64,000 bases of DNA. Origin: SXNM01 sp964586155. Its GTDB lineage: Bacteria; Myxococcota_A; UBA9042. The DNA lies in NCBI GenBank assembly GCA_964586155.1, contig CAZPHC010000023.1, positions 1 through 64,000 of the forward strand, written 5' to 3'. The position numbers and the translations under genes were made by a program. The notes beneath the pieces were generated by a model that was not told where the DNA came from, ran no database searches, and saw only the letters and a program-made list of their open reading frames with translations. This document shows positions 19,189-28,200 of this stretch, piece by piece (positions within the stretch are counted from its first letter, which is position 1; each line of letters opens with the position of its first letter).

Positions 19189-20892
19189 GTGCGTTGGCGG
19201 CTGCGTTGGCGGGTGCGACGCTGGGTGCTCCTCGTCGCGTGCCTGGCCCTGTGCGGCGCGTGTCGGCGTGAGTGGCCCGACGATCGCCTCGTGCTGGCCG
19301 TGCCGACGGCGGCGCGGACGCTCGATCCGCGGGTGGCCGTCGACGCCGCGTCGACCCGGCTGTGGCGCCTGGTCTTCGCCGGCCTGACCCGCGTCGAGAG
19401 CGACGGCAGCGTGGCGCTCGAGCTCGCGGAGTCCCTGACGCCGGTGGCGCGGGACGCCGACGGCGAGCCAACGGCATGGCAGGCCCGGCTGCGTCCGGGC
19501 CTTCGCTTCCATGACGGCACCCCGGTCGAGGCCGAGGACGTCGTCTGCACCTGGCGCTCGGTCGCCGATCCGCGGCTCGGATCGCCCGTCGCCGGCGAGT
19601 TTGCCCGTCGCGTCGCCCGGGTCCACGCCGTGGACCGGCGGACCGTCCGCTTCGACCTGGTCGCGCCGCTCGCGACCTTCGGCAGCGACCTGATCTTGGG
19701 CATCGTGCCGCGCGGCGCGTGTTCTCGGCCCGATCTGCGGATGCCTTCGCTGGTCGGGGCCGGCCCGTTCGCCGTCGTCGACGCGGAGCGCCTGGACGCC
19801 GTCACCCTGCGCCGCGTCGTGCCCGCCGGGGCGCCCGCCTTGGACGGCAGGGCGCAGACGTTGATGGTGCGCGCCATCGCCGACGAGAGCAGCCGTGCCT
19901 TGGCCGTGCTCGGTGGCGGCGCCGACGTCGCCCTCGGGCTCTCGCCCCTGGTGCTCGACGCCATCGCAGCCCGGGACGAGGCGCGCGTCGTCACGGCCCC
20001 GGGCATCGCCTTCTCGTACCTCGGATGGAACCTGCGCGCGCCACCGCTGGACGACGTGCGTGTGCGCCGCGCGCTGCAGTTCGGCCTCGACCGTGCAGGC
20101 CTGGTCCGGACGCTGCTCGGCGGGCGTGGCCGCGTCGCCGCCGGGATGTTCGCAGCCGGGCATTGGGCCGCGCCGCCGGAGATCGTCGCGGAGGCCGCCG
20201 ATCTCGAACGCGCGCGCGCCATGATGGACGACGCCGGGCTCCGTCCTGACGATGGCGGCGTGCGTTTGCGCCTGCGGTTGCTCGTGCCGGCGAGTCGGCA
20301 ACGCCGCCGCGAGGCCGAGGCGATCGCCCGCGCTCTGCGCGCCATCGCCGTCGAGGTCGACGTCCGCAGCCTGGAGATCGGCGCCATGCTCGCGGAGTTG
20401 CGCGCCGGCCGCTTCGACGCCTTCCTGCTCGGCCTGCCCGAGCCCCTGGAGCCCGACTACCTCGGCTGGATGTTCCATGGCAGCAATCGACCCGAGCTGC
20501 GCGATCCACCCTGGCCGACGCCGCCGCCACCGAGCGAGGTCGCCACTGCGTTCGCCTGCGACGCCGTCCTTGCCCGCGCTCGCGCGCGGGCGTGGGTCGA
20601 GCTGGCCGGATCCGCCCTCGGCCTGCACCACGCCCGTGGCGCTGGCAACCGCACGGGCTTGGACGACCCGCTGCTGGACTGCCTGCTCGATGTGGGCCGG
20701 CACAGCGGCGATCGCGACCTGCGCGCCCGCGCCTACCAGGCCGCAGCGCGCGTGTTGGCCGACCGGGTCCCGATCGTGCCCCTATGGCACGAGGACCAGG
20801 CCGCGCTCGTCCATCGCCGGGTCGGGCCCGTCCAACCGGACGCCGACGGGCGCCTGGCGCGATGGGCAGACGCGCCGCTCGCTCCTCGCTAG
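19189..20892 (+). CDS. Family-5 extracellular solute-binding lipoprotein (peptide/oligopeptide type)
   Basis: 567 aa, matching OppA/DppA-like proteins. It should capture peptides or similar ligands outside the cytoplasmic membrane. A basic start and hydrophobic core (WVLLVACLALCGAC) form a lipoprotein signal, though the lipobox is non-canonical (CGAC). The family pattern is clear: VPTAARTLDPR, AESLTPV, LRPGLRFHDGTPVEAEDVVCTW, the middle FSYLGWNLRAPPLDDVRVRRAL and the late ADRVPIVPLWHE. GTG start at 19189, only 3 bases after the aminopeptidase stop, so the two are cotranscribed. No ABC permease or ATPase gene is near, making it an orphan binding protein. Pairing with an exported aminopeptidase hints at peptide scavenging. 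Confidence 0.9.
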   Translation: MRWRLRWRVRRWVLLVACLALCGACRREWPDDRLVLAVPTAARTLDPRVAVDAASTRLWRLVFAGLTRVESDGSVALELAESLTPVARDADGEPTAWQARLRPGLRFHDGTPVEAEDVVCTWRSVADPRLGSPVAGEFARRVARVHAVDRRTVRFDLVAPLATFGSDLILGIVPRGACSRPDLRMPSLVGAGPFAVVDAERLDAVTLRRVVPAGAPALDGRAQTLMVRAIADESSRALAVLGGGADVALGLSPLVLDAIAARDEARVVTAPGIAFSYLGWNLRAPPLDDVRVRRALQFGLDRAGLVRTLLGGRGRVAAGMFAAGHWAAPPEIVAEAADLERARAMMDDAGLRPDDGGVRLRLRLLVPASRQRRREAEAIARALRAIAVEVDVRSLEIGAMLAELRAGRFDAFLLGLPEPLEPDYLGWMFHGSNRPELRDPPWPTPPPPSEVATAFACDAVLARARARAWVELAGSALGLHHARGAGNRTGLDDPLLDCLLDVGRHSGDRDLRARAYQAAARVLADRVPIVPLWHEDQAALVHRRVGPVQPDADGRLARWADAPLAPR

Positions 20893-20947
20893 CGGCGCTG
20901 TCTGTCGCCCTCGCCACCCTCGCGCCAGGGCCGACGCAGGCCCGACG

Positions 20948-20976
20948 TTGGCATTTGCCCTGCACGTCTCTACCCT
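20948..20976 (+). promoter_or_regulatory. Candidate promoter of the thioredoxin-like gene
   Basis: TTGGCA, a 17-base spacer and TACCCT, with predicted start near 20983, about 26 bases upstream of the ATG at 21009. Confidence 0.4.
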
Positions 20977-21008
20977 GCGGGCGCCGCAACCGCGGTGTGG
21001 GAGTGCCG

Positions 21009-21611
21009 ATGTCCGCTTCGTCCCCAGGGTCGCCCGTCGCGCTGGCCGACCAGCCGCCTGCCCGCACCAAGGCTGCGATCGCGGCGTTGGTCCTCGCGCT
21101 GGTGCTCGCCGCCGTCGCCGTCGGAGTCCGCCGTCGCGCCCCGGCGCCGTCGGGCCTCGAAGGCCAGCGCGTGCAGCCCGTCAGCATCGCGCGGCTGTCG
21201 CTGCATCCGACGCCGGACGTCGAGCGCGTCGAGGTCGGCGGTTCGCGCCACAAGCCCGTGTTGCTCCACTTCTGGGGGCCTTCGTGTGCGCCGTGCGTCG
21301 AGGAGGCTCCGCGCATCGACGCCGTCGCCCGCGACGCCGAGGCCCAGGGCTACGAGGTCTGGACCGTCAGCGCCGAGGAGTCGACCGAGATCCGCGAGCT
21401 GATGCTGCGCAAAGGTTGGCAGTTCCCCGTGCTGCACGACATCGCGCTGCTGGTGCACCAGCAGTTCCGCGTCTCGGCGATCCCCGTCAGCGTCGTGCTC
21501 GACGGCGACGGTGTCGTCCAGCGGCATTGGGTCGGCCCCCAGGCCGAGCGCGACGTCCGCGAGGCCCTGGCCCTGGCGGCCCGGACGACGCACGGCGCCG
21601 CCGCGCACTAG
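21009..21611 (+). CDS. Membrane-anchored TlpA-like thioredoxin-fold protein
   Basis: 200 aa. One N-terminal transmembrane helix (about residues 22-43), then a thioredoxin fold facing the periplasm. The redox motif is WGPSCAPC, as in TlpA/ResA-type reductases, followed by the cis-Pro region SAIPVSVVLDGDG. It probably reduces or isomerises disulfides of exported proteins or apocytochromes. The window encodes at least three extremely Cys-rich exported proteins, so a disulfide role would fit, but that link is inferred. The ATG follows GGGAG. Its TAG stop overlaps the convergent tamA stop in the sequence CTAG (21608-21611). Confidence 0.9.
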   Translation: MSASSPGSPVALADQPPARTKAAIAALVLALVLAAVAVGVRRRAPAPSGLEGQRVQPVSIARLSLHPTPDVERVEVGGSRHKPVLLHFWGPSCAPCVEEAPRIDAVARDAEAQGYEVWTVSAEESTEIRELMLRKGWQFPVLHDIALLVHQQFRVSAIPVSVVLDGDGVVQRHWVGPQAERDVREALALAARTTHGAAAH

Positions 21612-24600
21612 AACGAGTAGAGCAGACCGACGTGCAGCTGGCCGAAGGGATCGCGCTTGGCGCAGCCCGTCGCGCCGGGTTGCGCCGGCTCGAAGCAGCG
21701 GCGGTCGAGGGCGATGCCGTAGTCCAGGCGCACCGGGATCTGGCCGGACACGAGGTAGCGCAGGCCGCCGCCGATGCTGTGGCGGATCGAGGCCGTGTGC
21801 ATCGCGCCCCAGGTCTCGCCGATGCCGCCCCAATCCCAGAACAGCGCCGTCCACAGGCCGCGCGTTCGCAGCAACGGGAAGCGCGCCTCCAGCGAGCCGT
21901 GGACCGTGAGGTTGCCGTCCGCCCGCACCGCGGTCTTGGCGCAGGTGACGTTGTCGGCTGCGTATTCGACGCAGTCGACCAGCGGCGTGCCCTTGTCGTC
22001 GTACTGCAGGATGCCGTTGTCGGCGTACCCCCGAAGGCCCAACTGGCCACCGAGGCGGTAGCGCTCGTTGGTGGGCAGCTGGCCGACCTGGCTGCCGGTG
22101 TCGAATCCGACGGCCCAGCCGGCCCGGACCATCGCCGCGAGCGTGAGGGTGTCGCGCAACGTCACCATGCCCTTGAGCTGCGCCTCGAGCTTGACGAAGG
22201 TGCCGCGCTCCGAGGCGGCGCTCGTCGTGCCGTCCGCGAGCTTGGTGACCTTCTCGGTCAGGACGTTGACCAGGGCCGTGCTCATCGTGGCGTAGACGCC
22301 GCGCGTCGGGTTCAACGGCGAGTCGAGGCCGTCGTACGACAGCCGCGGCAGCACCTTGTACTGCACCTGCCAGTCGCTGAGCGGCTTGGCGCTGCTCTCG
22401 CGGTAGCGGACGACGCCGCCGTCGACGCCGACCGACAGGCCGAGCTTGCCGAACGCCTTGCTGACCTCCGCCGCCGAGCCGGCCTTGTCGAGGTCGATCA
22501 GCGTGGTCGCGAAGTCGCGCGAGAAGTAGGCCGGGAACAGACGCAGGCCGACGTCACTGCCGAGGAAGCGGCGATCGTGGTAGACCAGCGCCGCGAGCAG
22601 TAGGGCCGGGCCGACCTGGCCGACGTTGGGCGTGACGCCAGCGCGGCCGACGAGGCTGAGCTCCTTGCCGCCGCCAAAGAGGTCGAGGTTGCGCTGGACG
22701 ACCTTGCCTTCGACCGTGAACAGCAGGTTCGGCAGGTTCACGCCGATGCGCTGGCCGTAGCCGGCGCCGATCCGGCTGCCCGTCGACGTGATGTGCTCGA
22801 TCAGGTCGACCATGCCGGGGATCGAGTCCCCGAGCCCTGCGCCACCGGCGCGGTTGACGTTGACGGTCTGGAAGCCGACCGCCGCCTCTGCGTAGAGCGT
22901 ATCGTCCTCGACCACGTGGACCACGATGCCGATATGGCTACGGACCGGCACCTCGTCGCGGCCGATGTACTGGAACGCGACCGAGCGGAACAGGCCGAGA
23001 TCGCGCAGCGCGCGCAACGAGTCGAAGAGCTTCGCCGCCGAGAAGTCGCTGCCGTAGGCAGGCATGTCGCGCAGCAGCAGCGCGGCGCGGGTGCGGAAGT
23101 TGCCGGTGACGAAGACCTCGCCGATGCGGACGCGCGGCCCCTCGTGCACCCGGACCTCGAGATCGACGTGCTCGGCGAGCAGGCGGTCGGCGGTGCAGAC
23201 CTGCATGCCGGCGGCGCCGGACGCGCCTGATGCCTCGACCGCGCGGTTGCGCGTCTGGCACCAAGCCTCGACCGTCGCCTGGAAGTAGCCAAGGTTGCGG
23301 TAGTCGTCCTCGACGCGACGCAGGCCCTGCAGCAGCCGCCGTGCGCTGGCGACGCCGCCGGCCTCGGCCCCGAGCAGCTGCCGGACGTGGGCGTCACCCG
23401 CCGTGGTCGCGCCGACGATGCGCACCGACGCGTAGCTCGAGCGACGCCCCTCTTCGAAGGGCACGTCGACGTAGATGAAGTGCTCGCCGGCCGGGCGGCG
23501 GACGCGGAACCCGCGATCTGGCAACAGGTACTCGACGATCTCCTCGGTGCCGGTGCGTCGCCGGCGGCGGACGATGCCGCTGCTGCCCGGCGGAGCGACG
23601 AGGTCGAAGCGGACCTCGAAGTAGCCAGCGTCGCGATACAACTGCCGGATCTGGTCGAGGTCGCCGAACATCTGCGCCGTCGACAGGAAGCCGCCCTCGT
23701 CCAGCACGTCGTAGGGCCGCGAGACGATGGCCGCCTGCAGCTCGCTGACCGGGATCGCCAGGCCCTGGCCCGCGACCGCGGCGCAGCCGTTGACCGCGCC
23801 CTCCTCCTCGGCCTTGTCGGCGGCCCCGGCCGCGCAGAAGTGCATGCCGCGCACCTGCGCCAGGTATTGCGTCGTGATCCGGTAGGTGATGGCCGAGGCG
23901 ACGCGGCTGCCCCAGCTACGAGGCGTCTCGCGGAAGTCGAGGTCGACGTCGGCAAAGAGGTAGCCGCGGTTCTCGAGCGCGGCGCGCAGCTCGCGGCGGC
24001 CCCGCTCGGCCTCGGAGAGGTCGAAGACGCCGCTCTCGACGAAGGGCAGGGCGTCCAGCAGCGTCTCGTCGTCGAGCTCGCGGAAGGCGGCGTCGCGCAC
24101 CAGCTGCTCGGAGGACTCGCGCGTCAGCACCCGCACCATGCTGCACCGACCCAGCCGCACTTCGACCTGGACCGTGTTGTCGCGCTGATCGTGCTCCACC
24201 GTCACCTTGGGGTTGTGGTAGCCGATGCGCCGCATCAGCTCGCGCATCCGGCTCCTGGCCTTGACCCCGGCGCGACGGGTGAAGACGTCGATCTCGCTGA
24301 GGCCGCTCACCTGCAGCAGCGCCCGCTCGCGCACGCGCGGACAGACGAGCGACGCCGCGAGCTCGCGCTCGTTGGGCACATGCGGGTCGAGCACCTGCAG
24401 CCGCACGCCGGAGATCCGCTCGCGCCCGCCCTCGACGATGGCGATCTCGACCACGATCTGGCCGACGCCGTAGGGCTGCGTCGCGATCTGGACCCTGGCC
24501 TTCTCGAAGCCGGCGCGCTGGTACAGCGTCTCGTAGGCGGCGATCTGTCGCGCGATCAGGGCCTTGCCGTCCTCGCTCTCGGGGTTGAGCACGTCGCCCG

Positions 24601-25228
24601 GCTGGAACAGCAGCTTGTTGCGCAGCTCGCTGGCGAAGAGCTCCTTGTTGCCGTCGATGCGGATCGAACGCACGACGGTGTTGCCCTGGACGCGGATGCG
24701 GATGCGCGCCCCGGTGGCCGCCGGCGTGCAGCCGACCTGGCGGATGCGGAAGAAGCCGGTCGCCACCAGGCGCGACACCGCCTGGAGCAGGGCGTCCGCC
24801 GCCAGCGTCTTGCCGACCGTCAGGTCCGTCAGCGAGAGCAGCTTGCGCCGTTCCTCGCGATCCTGGCAGCGCGTGCCGAGGCAGTCGAGCAGCTCCGCCA
24901 CGGCGATCGGTCGGCCCACGCACAGGCGTTCGGCCTCGGCCAGCCCTGGCGTCGCCTTGAGCGCCTCGATGTCGCTGGCCGTCGTCGAGCTCGCCTCGGC
25001 CGGGCCGTCGACCGCGAAGCTGCGGCCATCCGGCTGCGGCCGCGTCGTCGTCGGCGGCGCGACGGGCCCCGCCTCGGCGGCCGTCCCCTGGGCCCAGGCG
25101 ACGGGCGCCGCGAGCCCGACAGCCAGCAGCACGCAGCACACGCCCAGGCACGCTCGCGCGAGCCGAGACGCACCCGGGGGTGCGCAGCGGCCCTTGCGGG
25201 CATCGGCGATGGCGACGAGGTGCTTCAT
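21608..25228 (-). CDS. tamA: Omp85-superfamily outer membrane protein, TamA/BamA type, unusually long
   Basis: 1,206 aa, about twice E. coli TamA. It should sit in the outer membrane and assemble or insert envelope proteins or transport lipids. A signal peptide ends near PVAWAQG. Residues about 130-740 contain several POTRA-like units (for example SIRIDGNKELFASELRNKL and EVFVTGNFRTRAALLLRDM), apparently more than the three of E. coli TamA. The last 430 or so residues form the barrel, with the lid-loop motif GLRGYADNG near residue 1063 and the terminal Phe expected for barrel targeting. It follows tamB by 10 bases. The tamB neighbour favours TamA over BamA. The ATG at 25228 is the only sensible start. 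Confidence 0.88.
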   Translation of the reverse strand: MKHLVAIADARKGRCAPPGASRLARACLGVCCVLLAVGLAAPVAWAQGTAAEAGPVAPPTTTRPQPDGRSFAVDGPAEASSTTASDIEALKATPGLAEAERLCVGRPIAVAELLDCLGTRCQDREERRKLLSLTDLTVGKTLAADALLQAVSRLVATGFFRIRQVGCTPAATGARIRIRVQGNTVVRSIRIDGNKELFASELRNKLLFQPGDVLNPESEDGKALIARQIAAYETLYQRAGFEKARVQIATQPYGVGQIVVEIAIVEGGRERISGVRLQVLDPHVPNERELAASLVCPRVRERALLQVSGLSEIDVFTRRAGVKARSRMRELMRRIGYHNPKVTVEHDQRDNTVQVEVRLGRCSMVRVLTRESSEQLVRDAAFRELDDETLLDALPFVESGVFDLSEAERGRRELRAALENRGYLFADVDLDFRETPRSWGSRVASAITYRITTQYLAQVRGMHFCAAGAADKAEEEGAVNGCAAVAGQGLAIPVSELQAAIVSRPYDVLDEGGFLSTAQMFGDLDQIRQLYRDAGYFEVRFDLVAPPGSSGIVRRRRRTGTEEIVEYLLPDRGFRVRRPAGEHFIYVDVPFEEGRRSSYASVRIVGATTAGDAHVRQLLGAEAGGVASARRLLQGLRRVEDDYRNLGYFQATVEAWCQTRNRAVEASGASGAAGMQVCTADRLLAEHVDLEVRVHEGPRVRIGEVFVTGNFRTRAALLLRDMPAYGSDFSAAKLFDSLRALRDLGLFRSVAFQYIGRDEVPVRSHIGIVVHVVEDDTLYAEAAVGFQTVNVNRAGGAGLGDSIPGMVDLIEHITSTGSRIGAGYGQRIGVNLPNLLFTVEGKVVQRNLDLFGGGKELSLVGRAGVTPNVGQVGPALLLAALVYHDRRFLGSDVGLRLFPAYFSRDFATTLIDLDKAGSAAEVSKAFGKLGLSVGVDGGVVRYRESSAKPLSDWQVQYKVLPRLSYDGLDSPLNPTRGVYATMSTALVNVLTEKVTKLADGTTSAASERGTFVKLEAQLKGMVTLRDTLTLAAMVRAGWAVGFDTGSQVGQLPTNERYRLGGQLGLRGYADNGILQYDDKGTPLVDCVEYAADNVTCAKTAVRADGNLTVHGSLEARFPLLRTRGLWTALFWDWGGIGETWGAMHTASIRHSIGGGLRYLVSGQIPVRLDYGIALDRRCFEPAQPGATGCAKRDPFGQLHVGLLYSF

Positions 25229-25238
25229 CGGCTCGCGA

Positions 25239-28200
25239 TCACTCCGACAGCGGTACGCGGTAGCGCAGCTTGGCTTCGTAGACGTTGACGTTCTGGCCCG
25301 CAGACGACGATGTGCTCGAGGGTTGGCTGCGCAGCAGGCCGTCGAGCGACCAGTACTCGCCGAGGCGGATGCTGACGCTCGCGCTGGTGTCGCGGACGCC
25401 CGAGCCGTCCTGGTAGACGGTGCCCGTGAGCTGGATCGCCTTGCCCAGGCTCGTCGTGACCTTGGCGTTGATGCCGCCGGTCTTGGGGATGCCGATCGAG
25501 ACCGAGTCGACGAACGCCGACAGCAGCATCTTCGAGAACGCGGCCGCGATGTCCTCCGTCAGGAAGTTGATGCTCGAACGGCTGCCGATGGCTCCACCGG
25601 ACCCCGAGGTGTTGAGCTGGCCCGTGAGCACAAGCGATTGGATGTCGGCCGGATCGTAGGTCGGGATCGAGCTCAGCTGGATGTTGAGCAAGCGCGGGTC
25701 GTCGAGCGGTCCACTCACCCGCACCAGGACGGTGACCTTGTTGGCCTGGCCCGTGCCCGTGCTCGAGAGGTTCGGTCCGACACTGGCCGTGGGGCTGACG
25801 GCGGCGGCCGCGTCCTTCTCGAGCGTGATCTCGGCGCGGGCGTCCAGGCTCAGCCACGCCTTGTCGAAGGCGCCGTTGAAGTCGATCGAGCCCTCGGTGA
25901 CCTCGAACTCCCGCTGGACGACCGAGTACGTCAGCAGGCTGCCGGGCATCACCTCGACGCGCCCGTAGAGCTCGGGCTTGGCCCAAGTGCCGCGGACGCG
26001 CGTGTCGAGGCCCAATTCCAGGTCCGTGCGGCCAAAGGGGAAGCGCGACAGCACCTCGAAGTTCTGGCCGCGCACGGCGAGGTCGAAGCCGATGGTCCCG
26101 AGCCACGGCATCCGGTCGAGCAGCGGCTCGGTGTAGACGTCCAGCTCGCGGCCGCGGACGCCGCCGATGACCTTGCCGAACTTGTCGAACGACTTGCTGT
26201 ACTGGCCCTCGGTGATGATCACGTCGCCCGAGAGCATCATCTTGCGCGTCCGCTCGTCGGTCAGGTGCGTGCCGCGGAAGCGCAGCGCCGGCGAGACGAC
26301 GACCGAGTACTCCTTGGGCTCGACATACGACAGGTCGACGCCGTCGACGAAGAGATCGAGGTCCTCGGCCTTGTAGCCGTCGAGCAGGGCGAAGCCACGC
26401 ACACGGAAGCGACCGTCGTCGACGCGTCCTTCGAGGGCGGCCTTCGCCGGGATGTCGACGCGCAGATGGCCTTGGTCGTCGGCGCTCAGGTCGATCCGCG
26501 CGCCCGCCGCCAGCAGGATCTCGCGACCGTAGCCACGCGGCACCAGACGCGAGGCCGTCAGCACCAGGCGCCCTCGCGGCTGCAGCGCGTCCAGCGGACC
26601 GGCGACGCGCATCGCCCCGACCCGCGACAGCGGCCCGTGCAGGCAGGCGGCACCCGGGTCCTTGCGCACCATCGGGTCGTCGCCGATGTCGAAGCCCAGG
26701 TCCAGGCTCGCCATGCTCTCGGCGATGGCGCCAAAGCGCGGCACCTCGACGTGCCCGGCGAGGTACAGCGCGAGCCGCGACGGGGCACCCGTCGTCGCGT
26801 CCGGGTAGTAGAACGCGCCACAGAGCTCGAGCGGCTGGTTGCCGAACAAGATCTCGGTGCTGTCGAACTCGACCCGATCCGGCAGGATCCGCACCGGCGC
26901 CGGCATCCGGTTGCGCAGCGGCTCCAGGCCGTTCTGCATCTCGATCTCCACCCCGCCGGGCGGCAACAACGCGTCGACGGCGAAGACCGGCTGACCGGGC
27001 CGGAAGTCGAGGCGGAACTCGGCCTTGCCGGCCGTCCACAGCCGCAGGCCGTCCATCGCGGGCAGCCCGAGCAGCACCCAAGGGTCGAAGCGCTCGGCGT
27101 CCAGCAGCAGCGAGAAGACCTCCGGCACCAGCTTGCGGAAGACGATGGCCGAGCCGGCTAGGAGCCGGAACCGCGGGAAGAACGCCGTGCTGCTCAGCGC
27201 CGCGGCCTCGCCGCGCGCCTTGCCGATATGCACGCTGCCGGTGCCCATGACGATGGCGTCCCAGGCCAGGTCGCGCATGTAGAGCACGCTCAGGTCGCCG
27301 TCGATGCTCAGGTCGCGGCTGTCGCCCTCGGCCACCAGGCGGCCGTCGATGCGGCCCCGCAGCGGCATGTTCAGCTTGCGCACCTCGCCGAACTGGTCGA
27401 AGTGCAACGTCGGCACGTAGACGTCCGCGGTCCAGCGTCCGTCGATCATCGAGTAGGTCAGGTCGCCGCTGATCATGCCACGAAGCCCGAGCGGCGGTTC
27501 CCCTGGGCGCTCCAGGGTCGGCACGATCAGCGCCAGGTTCTCGACCGTGACCTTGCCGTGGGCGAAGCGGACGTCGGCTTCGGCCCGCTCGAACTGCTCG
27601 TAGCGCGCGCTCAACCGCTCGACCCGCAGGTGACCGCCGCCCGAGAAGGTCTGCAGCGGTCGATCCAACGTCATCGCGAAGTCCATGCGATCGACCCGGG
27701 CGCGCCCACCGATGTCGCGCACGCCGAAGCTGCCGAGCAGGGTCGACAACTCGAGGTCGCGCAGTGCCACGCGCCGCCCCTGCAGGCGCATCGGCGTCCG
27801 CAGGTGGAGCAGGTCGCCGACGTAGAGGTCCAGCTCGAGGTCGCCGCTGATGCGGCCCTGCGCCAGCTGCGCCTCGACCCCGCCCAGGCGCAGCTTGCCG
27901 CCGCCGAGCCGCAGATCCGTGCGGATCGCGTCGATGCGGACGCCGGCCGACGACAGGTCCTTGCCTCGTAGCCGCGCCTCGACCTTGGGCGACAGCATCG
28001 GCCCCGATGCCGCCCAGCTCTCGATCTGCAGCGCGCCGTCGGTGCCCCTGACGCCAAAGCCCTGCAACAGCGGGCCCAGCCGGGGCAGCCCGCCGGCGCC
28101 GTGCGCGTCCAGGGTCATCGCCGCGAGGTCCATCGTGCCGTCGATGCGCAGCCACGTCGCCGGCGCGCCGACCTTGGGCCCACGCTCGTCGCGCCGGTCG

